Shown in pieces: positions 17,445 to 25,960 of a stretch of 48,636 nucleotides of DNA. The position numbers were made by a program, and so were the translations under genes. The notes beneath the pieces are model-generated. The model saw only the letters and a program-made list of their open reading frames with translations. It ran no database searches and was not told where the DNA came from. Origin of the DNA: Bacteroidales bacterium UBA1216 (lineage in GTDB: Bacteria; Bacteroidota; Bacteroidia; Bacteroidales; Paludibacteraceae); NCBI GenBank assembly GCA_002309255.1, contig DBXI01000044.1:15182-63817 (forward strand). The letters run 5' to 3'. The stretch's first letter is position 1; every line of letters starts with the position of its first letter.

Positions 17445-18172
17445 AACAGTAAGCGGCTCAAAACGAGGTCTAACAAAAGGATGATGATGTTCGAGTTCAC
17501 TACGGCGTTGGTGGACGCTTTGCCGACCTCCAGTGCTCCGCCGTGGGCTGTGTAGCCGTAGTACGACGAGAGCGAGGCGATGACGAAGGCGAAGAACAGC
17601 GACTTGATGATACCGTACCACACAAAGTACGGATTGAACGCGTATTGGATGCCAACGAGGTAGTCCGCCACGGTGATGATGTCCGTGAACTGCCCTACCG
17701 CCCAGCCTCCTATCAGCCCAATGGTCGTGGACAGGATGACCAGCAAGGGCATCATCGTCATGAACGCCATGATCTTAGGCAGGATCAGGTAGTTGGCGGA
17801 GTTGACGCCCATGATCTCCATAGCATCGATCTGCTCGGTGATGCGCATGGTGCCTATCTCCGATGCGATGTTCGAACCCACCTTGCCCGCCAGGATGAGG
17901 CAGAGGATGGTGGACGAGAACTCCAGCAGCAGCGTCTCACGCGTCAGCAGGCCTACGGTGTAGGTGGGCAGCAGGGGGTTCTCGGTATTGATCTTAGCCT
18001 GTATGGTCAGGATAGCACCGATGAACAGCGAGATGATGATCACTATCGGCAGCGACTGCAAACCCTGCTTCTCCAATTCGCGGCTGTACTGCTGCCAGAA
18101 CATCCGTTGCCGATCGGGTATGCGAAACACCCGAGCCATCAATAGCCAATATTCTCCGAAATGCTTAATCAT
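17441..18172 (-). CDS. mlaE: MlaE-type ABC transporter permease
   Basis: A 243-residue inner-membrane permease with about five to six hydrophobic segments. It has the MlaE hallmark regions (IVIIISLFIGAILTIQA and EIGTMRITEQIDAMEIMG, the conserved EQIDAL-like loop). I chose the ATG at 18172 (MIKHFGEYW); the extra frame upstream is translated from an intergenic repeat whose peptide also appears before coaBC, so it is not protein. Works with mlaF, which it overlaps. Confidence 0.92.
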   Translation of the reverse strand: MIKHFGEYWLLMARVFRIPDRQRMFWQQYSRELEKQGLQSLPIVIIISLFIGAILTIQAKINTENPLLPTYTVGLLTRETLLLEFSSTILCLILAGKVGSNIASEIGTMRITEQIDAMEIMGVNSANYLILPKIMAFMTMMPLLVILSTTIGLIGGWAVGQFTDIITVADYLVGIQYAFNPYFVWYGIIKSLFFAFVIASLSSYYGYTAHGGALEVGKASTNAVVNSNIIILLLDLVLSRLLL

Positions 18173-18267
18173 TCTTTTTATAGTAGAAAGACCGTGCTTC
18201 GCACTCAAAGACAAAAGACAAAAGCCTATTATGTCTCGCCTCTGAGAGGTAATCAATCTTTTTTCTA
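18173..18267 (-). repeat. Stop-anchored intergenic element, copy 1 (radA-mlaE)
   Basis: On the minus strand it begins at the TAG stop of radA, continues with an AAAAAAGATTGATTA stretch, and ends before mlaE with TTTGAGTGCGAAGCACGGTC. The last half is nearly identical to the sequence just upstream of coaBC (24275-24320). Confidence 0.75.
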
Positions 18268-19617
18268 ATTCTGCTTGAAAAGTAGCCGCACCGCATCGGT
18301 CACTCTACCGACTTCTATCACTTGTATGCCTTTCACCGACTGATACTTCTGTCCGGCAGGGATGATGATGCGCTTGAAGCCAAGTTTGCGTGCCTCGCCA
18401 ATGCGCTGGTCGATACGATTGACCGGACGTATCTCGCCTGCCAAGCCGACCTCGCCGGTCATGCAGCAGTCGGTTGGGAGGGCTATATCCATTGAGGATG
18501 AGAGCACAGCCACCAGCACCGCCAGATCGATCGCGGGGTCGTTGACCCTAAGGCCGCCGGCTATGTTCAGGAACACATCTTTCTGCAGCAGTTTAAAGCC
18601 GATGCGTTTCTCCAGCACGGCGAGCAGCATGTTCAGTCGGCGTGAGTCAAAGCCCGTGGACGAGCGCTGCGGTGTGCCGTAGGCGGCGGACGAGGTCAGT
18701 GCCTGCACCTCGATGAGTAGCGGGCGCACACCTTCGACAGCTACGGCTATAGCGATGCCTGACAATCCGTCGCGGTTGGAGCTGAGCAGCAGCTCCGAGG
18801 GGTTGGTCACCTCTCGCAAACCATCCTGCTGCATCTCAAAGATACCAATCTCGGAGGTTGAGCCGAAACGGTTTTTCTGCGCTCGGAGCACGCGGTACAT
18901 GTAGTGCTGATCGCCCTCGAACTGCAGGACGGTATCTACGATGTGCTCGAGCACCTTCGGGCCGGCGAGTGAGCCTTCCTTGGTTATGTGTCCAACGATC
19001 ACGAACGGCGTGTTCGTCTCTTTGGCGAACTGGAGGATTCGTGCTGCACACTCGCGCACCTGCGAAAGCGAACCAATGGTTGCCTCGATGGCCTCGGTGC
19101 CGATGGTTTGTATGGAATCCACAACGACCAGTTCGGGTTTGAGGGCTTTGGCGTGCTCGAGGATCTTCTCCAGCGATGTCTCGGCAACGATGTATAGGTT
19201 CTCCGGCGCGCCGCTGATGCGCTCCGATCGGAGCTTGATTTGCTTGACGGACTCCTCGCCGCTGGCGTAGAGCGTCACTGCTGAGCCGAGCTGCATGAGC
19301 ACCTGTAGCGCAAGCGTTGACTTGCCGATACCGGGTTCGCCGCCGAGCAGCACCAAGGAGCCGGGCACCAAACCGCCACCTAATACGCGGTTGAGTTCGG
19401 CGCAATGCATGTCAAGACGCTGATCCTCCTGCACGGATACATCCTGGAGCTTCTGCACGGTCGATCCGCTGCGCTGACGTACCCCTTTGGCGGGGGTAGT
19501 ACTCTGAACAACCTCCTCGGTCATCGTGCCCCATTCGCCGCACACCGGACAACGCCCCAACATCTGCGAAGCCTTCGCCCCGCAACTGCTACATACGTAT
19601 GTTACTGTTGCCTTCAT
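18265..19617 (-). CDS. radA: DNA repair protein RadA
   Basis: A 450-residue RecA-like ATPase that helps process recombination intermediates. Domains in order: zinc finger with C9, C12, C23, C26; Walker A GGEPGIGKST (92-101); the RadA-specific KNRFG motif; and a C-terminal Lon-like domain (GGLRVNDPAIDLAVLVAVLSS). Length matches the family. It follows RNase Z with a 99-base gap in which I see no convincing promoter. Confidence 0.96.
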   Translation of the reverse strand: MKATVTYVCSSCGAKASQMLGRCPVCGEWGTMTEEVVQSTTPAKGVRQRSGSTVQKLQDVSVQEDQRLDMHCAELNRVLGGGLVPGSLVLLGGEPGIGKSTLALQVLMQLGSAVTLYASGEESVKQIKLRSERISGAPENLYIVAETSLEKILEHAKALKPELVVVDSIQTIGTEAIEATIGSLSQVRECAARILQFAKETNTPFVIVGHITKEGSLAGPKVLEHIVDTVLQFEGDQHYMYRVLRAQKNRFGSTSEIGIFEMQQDGLREVTNPSELLLSSNRDGLSGIAIAVAVEGVRPLLIEVQALTSSAAYGTPQRSSTGFDSRRLNMLLAVLEKRIGFKLLQKDVFLNIAGGLRVNDPAIDLAVLVAVLSSSMDIALPTDCCMTGEVGLAGEIRPVNRIDQRIGEARKLGFKRIIIPAGQKYQSVKGIQVIEVGRVTDAVRLLFKQN

Positions 19618-19716
19618 ATTAATTTAGTTTTTCTTAGCATCTTTGGCTTTTTTGTTCGGTCATTCTGGTCACCATAACTCCCTCACGAGAAAAACCAAAT
19701 CTGTTCAAGAAAAATT

Positions 19717-20499
19717 CTAAATTGAAATTGTACTACATTCGGTAGCCATGATAGTGTTATCAAAAACTTCTTTGGCTTCGTTGAGGAACTCTGTGTGGTC
19801 ATCGACGCGTGCGGAGTAGTGTCCGATGATCAGTTGACCTACATGAGCTTTCTCAGCTATGGTTGCCGCCTCGGCAGCTGTGGAGTGCATCGTGCCCTTG
19901 CAGCGGTCAGCATACTTATTGATGTACGTCGCTTCGTGGTAGAGGGTCTGCACGCCATCGATGATCGGTATGATCTTCTCGGTGTAATAGGTGTCAGAGC
20001 AGTAGGCGTAACGCTTGACGGGCTTTTGGTCGCGATGATGCTCGGTGAACAGGAAGCCGCAGGTAGGCACCTTGTGCTTGAGCGGGATCGTTGTGACGGT
20101 GACGGTGCGATCCTCGTAGATCACCTCGCTCTGGCGTGGATTGATGGCGTGGAAGATCACCTCGTACGACATCCCTTCGCAGTGGTAGTCCAGCCAAGGT
20201 TGCATGAGCTTCTCCAGATCGGCGTGGGCGTAGATATGCAGCGGCTGCGTGCGTCCCATCATACCGAAGGTGGAGATCAGTCCGAGCAGTCCGAAGCAGT
20301 GATCGCCGTGGAGGTGCGAAATGAAGATGTTGTACAGCCGCGCCGTCTTCAGCGCCATACGCCGGAACCAGATCTGGCTACCCTCACCGCAGTCGATCAT
20401 GAACGACTTGTCGCAGAGCTCGAGCACCTGGCAGGCGGGTGAGTTCTGGAATGTTGGCAGAGCGCTGCCGCAACCTAATATGTGCAATTCTCCGTTCAA
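19717..20499 (-). CDS. rnz: Ribonuclease Z
   Basis: A 260-residue metallo-beta-lactamase-fold enzyme that trims the 3' ends of pre-tRNA. The zinc motif is SHLHGDHCFGLLG, with later GTMHSTAAEAA and IGHYSARVDD. The protein has to start at or near the TTG at 20499 (MNGELHILGCGSALPT), since family members begin with the same HILGCGSALPT core and a stop lies just upstream. It is shorter than the roughly 300 residues common in Bacteroidota, with a compact C-terminus. It starts 4 bases after the exonuclease stop. Confidence 0.93.
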   Translation of the reverse strand: MNGELHILGCGSALPTFQNSPACQVLELCDKSFMIDCGEGSQIWFRRMALKTARLYNIFISHLHGDHCFGLLGLISTFGMMGRTQPLHIYAHADLEKLMQPWLDYHCEGMSYEVIFHAINPRQSEVIYEDRTVTVTTIPLKHKVPTCGFLFTEHHRDQKPVKRYAYCSDTYYTEKIIPIIDGVQTLYHEATYINKYADRCKGTMHSTAAEAATIAEKAHVGQLIIGHYSARVDDHTEFLNEAKEVFDNTIMATECSTISI

Positions 20500-20503
20500 G
20501 GGG

Positions 20504-21316
20504 TTATCGTTTTGCTGTTGCTAATCGTTGTTGCAATTTGATGTTCGCAATCACGTTCTTCGTATATTGCGGGAAGTCACCCTGCATAATCCAGCCGTAG
20601 TATCCGGAATCCTTATTGAGCACTTCAGTGACAGGCACATCCTTGTACTTACCAAAGGCAAATACCACCTCGCCTTTGTCGTTATACGACAGTTTGCCCG
20701 CCAGGTCGGCAAATCGCTGACTCGGGGCGGAGTACAGAGCCAAGCCATCCACATCCTTCGGCAGGTCAGGATAACGTTCGGTCTGTGCGAGCAGCACCTC
20801 GTAGGTAGCCATGGTATCGGCATCGGCGGAGTGTGCATCCTCAAGATCCTTACCGCAGTAGAACGCGTAGGCGGCACTAAGGGTGCGTTGCTCTTTGCGG
20901 GTGAAGATAGTGAAGACATCAATCATCCGGCGATTAGTTATATCGAACTGCACGCCGGCACGCAGGAACTCTTCCCCCAGCAGGGGGATATCGAAGTGGT
21001 TGGAGTTGTAGCCGGCTATATCCGCGCCCTCGAAGACCGCAGCCACCTCGCGGGCTATCTCCATGAAGGTCGGGCAGTCCTTTACGTCGTCGTCATAAAT
21101 GCCGTGCACCGCCGAAGCCTGCTCGGGGATATGCATGGTTGTTTCCAAGCCCATGGCATCAACGATGGTCGGACGTACACGGTAGGTCTTACCCTCCTTC
21201 GTGCCGTTCGGGAAGACCTTGTAGTACGACAACTCAACCACTCGGTCTTTGGCGATGTTCACGCCCGTCGTCTCCAGATCAAAGAAGACGAGCGGGCGAG
21301 TCAGGTGTATATTCAT
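20504..21316 (-). CDS. DnaQ-like 3'-5' exonuclease with C-terminal FGKYK module
   Basis: A 270-residue DEDDh exonuclease. Exo I is FFDLETTG, Exo II is GYNSNHFDIPLL, and Exo III is AHSADADT. After the nuclease domain, residues about 215-255 hold FGKYKDVPVTEVL and YYGWIMQGDFP, similar to small DUF3820-type modules. It may act in proofreading or repair; it lies 11 bases after dnaN, which fits a replication role, although it is not the polymerase epsilon subunit by position alone. Confidence 0.85.
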   Translation of the reverse strand: MNIHLTRPLVFFDLETTGVNIAKDRVVELSYYKVFPNGTKEGKTYRVRPTIVDAMGLETTMHIPEQASAVHGIYDDDVKDCPTFMEIAREVAAVFEGADIAGYNSNHFDIPLLGEEFLRAGVQFDITNRRMIDVFTIFTRKEQRTLSAAYAFYCGKDLEDAHSADADTMATYEVLLAQTERYPDLPKDVDGLALYSAPSQRFADLAGKLSYNDKGEVVFAFGKYKDVPVTEVLNKDSGYYGWIMQGDFPQYTKNVIANIKLQQRLATAKR

Positions 21317-21327
21317 AAGCTAACAGC

Positions 21328-22455
21328 TTAGTCGTTGAGTAGCATTGGCATCAGCAGCATGAGCAGCTCCTCATTCTCCTTGTTCTCCGTCGGCAGGATC
21401 AGGCCGGCACGTGCGGGATCCGCGAGTTCCAGTTGCACCTCTTCCGACTCGATGGTAGCGAGTATCTCGTTCAAGAACGGAGCCTTGAATCCGATAGCCA
21501 TCGGCGTGCCGCCATACGAGCATGTCAGTTTCTCCTCGGCAGCCGTCGAGAAGTCGATATCCTGCGACGATACAGTCACGCTATTCTCCGCCAGCGCCAG
21601 ACGGATGAGCGATGTGCCGGCATTGGCGAACACAGCCACGCGTTTGCAAGCCGATAGCAAGGTCTGACGGTCAATGGTCATGATGTTCGTATTGTTCTGC
21701 GGGATCACGGCGTTGTAGTTGGGGTAACGACCGTCGATCAGGCGGCAGATGATAGCCGTGTTCTCAAAGGTGAAGAGCACGTTACGTGCGCCGAAGCGTA
21801 TCTCCACCTCGCTCTCGTCCTTCAGCAGTACGTTACGGAGCAGGTTTGCGGGTTTCTTGGGCAGGATGAAGTTAGCGGGCTCATCCACATGCACGGATTT
21901 GTTCGTGTAACGAACCAGACGGTGTGCATCGGTGGCTACCAGCGTGGCTTTCTCCGGCGTCAGATCGAAGAAGATACCGTTCATCACGGGACGGAGTTCA
22001 TCCTCAGCGGTGCAGAAGATCGTCTTTGACACAGCGTCCAGCAGCAGTCCGGACGACAGCGTCAGGCTGTGGCTGTTCTCCTCGGTCTCAAACGGCACCT
22101 GCGGATACTCAGCGCCATTGACGCCAACAACAGAGTACTCACCGGTGAGCGAGGAGATGGTCATACCGAAGTTCTGCTCGTTGATGATGAAGGTCAGGGG
22201 CACCTCCGGGAATTGCTTGAAGGTCTCAATCAGGATCTTCGCACCAAAAGCTACCGAGCCCTCACCCTCGGCTTCCTCCACCTCCAGGCGGGTGCGGATG
22301 GTCGTCTCGCCGTCAGATGCGGTCAGCGACAGTTGATTGCCTTCCAGACGGAACAACACGTCGTCAAGGATAGGTAGAGCGTTCTTGTTCCCGATCACGC
22401 GGGTCACTGCCTGCAGTTGGCTGAACAGTCGCGTGCTTGATACTTGAAATTTCAT
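21328..22455 (-). CDS. dnaN: DNA polymerase III beta subunit (sliding clamp)
   Basis: A 375-residue clamp protein that holds the polymerase on DNA as a ring-shaped dimer. It begins MKFQVSSTRLFSQLQAV, has KNALPILDDVLF, the mid-protein FDLTPEKATLVATDAHRLV and ends with a typical MLMPMLLND. Length is normal. It is first in the run dnaN-exonuclease-rnz-radA-mlaE-mlaF, and a good Bacteroidetes promoter lies 97 bases upstream at 22552-22583. Confidence 0.97.
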   Translation of the reverse strand: MKFQVSSTRLFSQLQAVTRVIGNKNALPILDDVLFRLEGNQLSLTASDGETTIRTRLEVEEAEGEGSVAFGAKILIETFKQFPEVPLTFIINEQNFGMTISSLTGEYSVVGVNGAEYPQVPFETEENSHSLTLSSGLLLDAVSKTIFCTAEDELRPVMNGIFFDLTPEKATLVATDAHRLVRYTNKSVHVDEPANFILPKKPANLLRNVLLKDESEVEIRFGARNVLFTFENTAIICRLIDGRYPNYNAVIPQNNTNIMTIDRQTLLSACKRVAVFANAGTSLIRLALAENSVTVSSQDIDFSTAAEEKLTCSYGGTPMAIGFKAPFLNEILATIESEEVQLELADPARAGLILPTENKENEELLMLLMPMLLND

Positions 22456-22551
22456 AAGCTATAATTTTTTTATCGTTATTATTTGTCGTTTGAACACCGC
22501 ACGCACACACCCAAACGGGTGCATCTTCGCGCACAATTTCCAATTAGCCCA

Positions 22552-22583
22552 CAAAGTTACAAAAAAAAATCCATATTTGCAAG
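22552..22583 (-). promoter_or_regulatory. Promoter for dnaN
   Basis: On the minus strand, the -7 box TAACTTTG (22552-22559) is preceded after 20 bases by a CTTG -33 box (22580-22583), close to the Bacteroidetes consensus TTTG-N20-TAnnTTTG. Confidence 0.75.
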
Positions 22584-22707
22584 TATTTTGGCGTTTTTTT
22601 TGCTTTTTACCGTTATTTTTCGCGTACGTGGCATATACGCAGGCGCATGAACGATGAAATAAGCGTAGAAATGTAGATAGAGCCTCCATCAAAGTGGTTT
22701 TGACAAA

Positions 22708-22768
22708 ACCTCGTTAAAACCTCGTTGACGTCTCGGCAACGTCTCGAGAATGTCTCGAGAATGTCTGG
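22708..22768 (+). repeat. 11-bp period degenerate repeat array
   Basis: Six units of about 11 bp, grading from AACCTCGTTAA through ACGTCTCGGCA to ATGTCTCGAGA. Same family as the array at 12999-13090. It lies between the divergent dnaN and bamD promoters. Apart from this array and the two promoters I see nothing else in 22456-22949. Confidence 0.8.
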
Positions 22769-22853
22769 ATGAAGTTGTACAAAAAAATCCGTCGCCTCAA
22801 GTTGGCGAAATAGTGCGGTTGAGATTGCAAAATTACAAAAAAAAGCAGAATTA

Positions 22854-22885
22854 TTTGCAAATGTCAGAAATTTTTCGTATCTTTG
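22854..22885 (+). promoter_or_regulatory. Promoter for bamD-rpoZ-coaBC
   Basis: TTTG at 22854-22857, 20 bases, then TATCTTTG at 22878-22885: an exact Bacteroidetes primary promoter. Transcription should begin near 22892, about 58 bases before the chosen bamD start. Confidence 0.85.
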
Positions 22886-22949
22886 TGGGCTTTTTATGCG
22901 CTTGTTCATGTTCAAGAGATGCAAAAACATAGTAATCGGTGGGCGGCGA

Positions 22950-23771
22950 ATGGTTCGTGGCGGTTGGCTTATGCCGGTCGTTATGGTGGCTTTGTCGCTG
23001 CTGTTAGCGGGGTGCGGAGAGTATCAGAAGTTGCTGAAATCGAAGAACCCTGAGGAGAAGTACGAGGCGGCACTGATGTACTTCAACGACCAGAAATACA
23101 CGCGTGCTCAGACGCTGCTGGATGATGTGGCGGTGTATTACAAGGGTACAGAGCGCAGCGAGGATATAGTGTGCTACCTGGCGCGATGTTATATGGGTAA
23201 CAAAGATTATTCGACAGCCGCCGAGTACTATGAGGCCTATGCGCGCAACTACCCCAAGGGCAAGTACATCGTAGAAGCACGTTATCAGATCGGTCACTGC
23301 TACTACATGGATGCGCCGGATGCACGGCTGGATCAGGAGATAACGCAGAAAGCGATCAAGTGGCTGACGGAGTTCGTGGAGATGTTCGGGGACAGCCCGT
23401 ACGCACAAGACGCCTACCGGCAGATCGACGAGATGTACGACAAGCTGGCGGAGAAAGAGTACCACAGCGCCAACCTCTATTACAACCTGGGTACATACCT
23501 AGGTAACAACTACTTATCCGCCGAGATAGTGGCGAAGAACGCCATCAAGAAGTACCCGGGTAACAAGTACACCGAGGAACTGAGTTGGATCATCCTGCAG
23601 GCTAAGTACCAGCAGACGGTCAACTCGTTTGAGGACAAGAAGATGGATCGTGCGCGGGCGACGGAGGATGAGTACTACAACTTCATCACCGACTTCCCGA
23701 CGTCGAAGCATCGGCAGGCAGCTGAACGCATCAAGAAAGATATTGACAAGCTGCTCAAAAAAGCCAAATAA
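22950..23771 (+). CDS. bamD: Outer-membrane assembly lipoprotein BamD
   Basis: A 273-residue lipoprotein of the BAM complex that inserts barrel proteins in the outer membrane. The signal ends in the lipobox LLLAGC, then GEYQKLLKSKNPEEKYEAAL and a series of TPR-like helices (YTRAQTLLDDVAVYYKGTERSED; later NYPKGKYIVEARYQIGHCYY, split here by descriptions only). The ATG at 22950 gives a normal 20-residue signal; ATG at 22896 or 22911 would add a basic extension and lie very close to the predicted transcript start. First gene of a conserved bamD-rpoZ-coaBC group. Confidence 0.93.
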   Translation: MVRGGWLMPVVMVALSLLLAGCGEYQKLLKSKNPEEKYEAALMYFNDQKYTRAQTLLDDVAVYYKGTERSEDIVCYLARCYMGNKDYSTAAEYYEAYARNYPKGKYIVEARYQIGHCYYMDAPDARLDQEITQKAIKWLTEFVEMFGDSPYAQDAYRQIDEMYDKLAEKEYHSANLYYNLGTYLGNNYLSAEIVAKNAIKKYPGNKYTEELSWIILQAKYQQTVNSFEDKKMDRARATEDEYYNFITDFPTSKHRQAAERIKKDIDKLLKKAK

Positions 23772-23805
23772 CAAAATAGTAAATATCAAAATAGTAAATA
23801 ATATT

Positions 23806-24159
23806 ATGCTTACACCAACATTTAATGTGGATTACAAGAAGAGCAAAGCTCCGAAAACAACCATCACGCGCGACATGAACGAATTGACGAGCAAGGTGGG
23901 TAACGTGTATGAGGCAGTAGCCATCATCAGCAAGCGTGCCAACCAGATCAGTTCGACGCTCAAGAGAGAGTTGGACGCCAAGCTTCAAGACTTCAGTCAG
24001 GATCGCGGCGATATTGAAGAGACATTCGAGAACCGCGAGCAGATAGAGATCTCGCGCTCGTATGAGATTTTGCCCAAACCGTCGCTGATAGCCACGCAGG
24101 AGCTGATCGACAATCAGATCGTTTGCAATAACGGCAGTCGCGATGAACTTTTGCGATAG
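23806..24159 (+). CDS. rpoZ: RNA polymerase omega / Rpb6-like subunit
   Basis: A 117-residue small RNA polymerase subunit. The Bacteroidota-type omega is recognised from ITRDMNELTSKVGNVYEAVA, ISKRANQIS and the late FENREQIEISRSYE followed by LPKPSLIATQELID. The last is a common Bacteroidota Rpb6 signature. Start at the ATG at 23806; the 34-base gap after bamD holds AATAGTAAAT repeats. Its stop codon TAG is the first three bases of the intergenic element at 24157-24323. Confidence 0.92.
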   Translation: MLTPTFNVDYKKSKAPKTTITRDMNELTSKVGNVYEAVAIISKRANQISSTLKRELDAKLQDFSQDRGDIEETFENREQIEISRSYEILPKPSLIATQELIDNQIVCNNGSRDELLR

Positions 24160-24323
24160 ACCGCTTCGCTAAAAGAAAAAAGACCGCTACAATGCACCCC
24201 ACGCGGGCAAGCCCTTTGTGGACCCCGCCGTTCAAAGAAAAAAGCCGAATTACTTAAGCGGCGATACATAATAGAGGCTTTTATCTTTTGTCTTTGAGTG
24301 CGAAGCACGGTCTTTCGACTATC
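24157..24323 (+). repeat. Stop-anchored intergenic element, copy 2 (rpoZ-coaBC), longest form
   Basis: Fills the whole junction, from the TAG stop of rpoZ to the coaBC ATG. The left arm is TAGACCGCTTCGCTAAAAGA and the right arm is TTTGAGTGCGAAGCACGGTC, which are inverted relative to each other and could pair. Between them lies a GCACCCCAC...GTGGACCCC hairpin (24194-24230) seen at two other places. Confidence 0.8.
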
Positions 24324-25559
24324 ATGAATATGAACGGTAAGCACATCGTAGTAGGTATAGGTTCGGGGATCGCGGCATACAAGATTCCCGAACTTATTCG
24401 TCTGCTCCGCAAGCGCGGTGCAGAGGTCAAGGTGACAACCACCAAGCATGCCTTGGAGTTCGTGACCGATCTGACGCTGCAGACGCTGTCGGGGCACAAG
24501 GTGTACAGCGATGTGTTTGCCGCTATCAACGACCATTCGACGGAGCATATCTCGTTGCCCGACTGGGCGGACGCGATGATTGTAGCACCTGCCACGCACG
24601 ATGTGATCTGCAAGATGGCTTCCGGCGTTGCTGACGATGCACTGACCACTACGCTCGCCGCGATGCGCAAACCGGTCATCATTGCTCCGGCGATGAACGA
24701 CAAGATGTATGCCGGCGAGGCGCTACAGGAGGCATTGGCGACGCTGGCAGGACGGCAGAACGTGGATGTGCTGGACTGCGCGGAAGGCTTTCTGGCCTGC
24801 GGCACGAACGGCCGCGGACGGATGCAGGAGCCCGAGGTGCTGGCGGAGGCCGTCGAGGCCGCACTGACGCCTAAGGATTACGTGGGACGCAAGGTGCTGA
24901 TCACTGCCGGCGCTACCAAGGAAGCGATTGATCCTGTGCGGTTCATCAGCAATCACTCATCGGGCAAGATGGGCGTTGCGCTGGCACAAGCTTACATGCA
25001 TCATGGTGCCGATGTGACGCTGGTGATGGGCGCGAACACGGTGCAGTGGTCACCGGTCATTTATCACCCAGCCATGCACGGCGCTGGCTCAATCAGGCGC
25101 GTGGATGTAGTTTCGGCACAAGATATGTATGAGGCAACGACCGCCGCGTGGCAAGATGCCGACCTGGCCATCTTAGCCGCAGCCGTCGCCGACATGACAC
25201 CCGCACAGGTGGCTGACCACAAGATGAAGAAAGGTCAAGACCTGACGAACAGCATCGAACTAAAAGAAACGAAGGACATCGCCCGCGCACTCGGCGAAAC
25301 GAAGCGTGCTAATCAACTATTGGTAGGCTTCGCCCTGGAAACTGACAACGAGCAGGCGAACGCCCTGAAGAAACTGCAAACCAAGAACCTTGACTACATC
25401 ATCATGAACTCCCTGCGCGAACAAGGCGCAGGCTTTGGTACGGATACCAACAGCGTGACGGTGTATAGCCGAAAGAATTTAGGCGAAAGCAGACGCCTGC
25501 CGCTGGCATCGAAAGAGGCGATAGCCGAGCAAATTATTCAAATTATGCAAATCGAATAA
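24324..25559 (+). CDS. coaBC: CoaBC: phosphopantothenoylcysteine synthetase/decarboxylase
   Basis: A 411-residue bifunctional enzyme of coenzyme A synthesis. The N-terminal CoaC part is an FMN-dependent decarboxylase (GIGSGIAAYKIPELIRLL; PAMNDKMY; the substrate clamp ACGTNGRGRMQEP). The C-terminal CoaB part is a CTP-dependent ligase (ITAGATKEAIDPVRFISNHS; SGKMGVALAQA). I start at the ATG at 24324; upstream in-frame codons are from the repeat and give the same SLSAKHGLSTI peptide seen ahead of mlaE. Confidence 0.95.
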   Translation: MNMNGKHIVVGIGSGIAAYKIPELIRLLRKRGAEVKVTTTKHALEFVTDLTLQTLSGHKVYSDVFAAINDHSTEHISLPDWADAMIVAPATHDVICKMASGVADDALTTTLAAMRKPVIIAPAMNDKMYAGEALQEALATLAGRQNVDVLDCAEGFLACGTNGRGRMQEPEVLAEAVEAALTPKDYVGRKVLITAGATKEAIDPVRFISNHSSGKMGVALAQAYMHHGADVTLVMGANTVQWSPVIYHPAMHGAGSIRRVDVVSAQDMYEATTAAWQDADLAILAAAVADMTPAQVADHKMKKGQDLTNSIELKETKDIARALGETKRANQLLVGFALETDNEQANALKKLQTKNLDYIIMNSLREQGAGFGTDTNSVTVYSRKNLGESRRLPLASKEAIAEQIIQIMQIE

Positions 25560-25734
25560 TCATTTTTGCATAATCATGTAGGATTATTGTTCTAAAAGTA
25601 ATATTTTTGTATCGTTCTCGGGAGATGGTCCCGTGATGGTCCTGTTCCAAACTTCACTTTTTCCCGTATCATTCAGCTTACGAAAGCAGGCAACCCATCG
25701 GCTGCCTGTAATTCTAATAGTTCGAATTATACTC
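25560..25734. other. Non-coding gap with hairpin after coaBC
   Basis: No gene. A hairpin at 25686-25708 (CAGGCA...TGCCTG, 10-base loop) sits just beyond the stop of the decayed minus-strand remnant and could be its old terminator. GATGGTCCCGTGATGGTCC at 25625-25643 is a short direct repeat. Confidence 0.5.
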
Positions 25735-25960
25735 TTACTTCACTTCCTGGCCTTGGACGGTGTAGGTCTTGCCGTCGCGGAGGATGATATTGACTGATTT
25801 GAGTTTTTCAGAATGGGTATCAGTATGCTGACAGAGTACTGACGTTAGCCTTCACCGTCGGTTGACCGTCGAAAGCACCCCACTGCACGTTGCTTGTGGG
25901 GACCCCGTGCTTGACTATCGGGATTGGACGCTCTCAGGACAGTAATTGGAGCGTAAGAAT
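25735..25960 (-). pseudogene. Decayed 3' end of a secreted protein with the shared C-terminal tag
   Basis: Read on the minus strand up to a TAA at 25735-25737, the last codons give IILRDGKTYTVQGQEVK, almost the same as the end of the neighbouring leucine-rich repeat protein (IIREGKTYTVQGQEVR). Further upstream another frame gives VQWGAFDGQPTVKANVSTLSAY, joined by a shift of one base near 25830-25840, and then the frame breaks again. No start or full domain remains. The last 20 codons are convincing; the rest is less so, because part of it overlaps a dispersed hairpin repeat (25875-25910). Confidence 0.55.

Noticed and set aside
18173..18256. N-terminal extension of MlaE
   Set aside because: The extra residues (LSLSAKHGLSTI) are also encoded before coaBC by the same intergenic element, so they are repeat translation.
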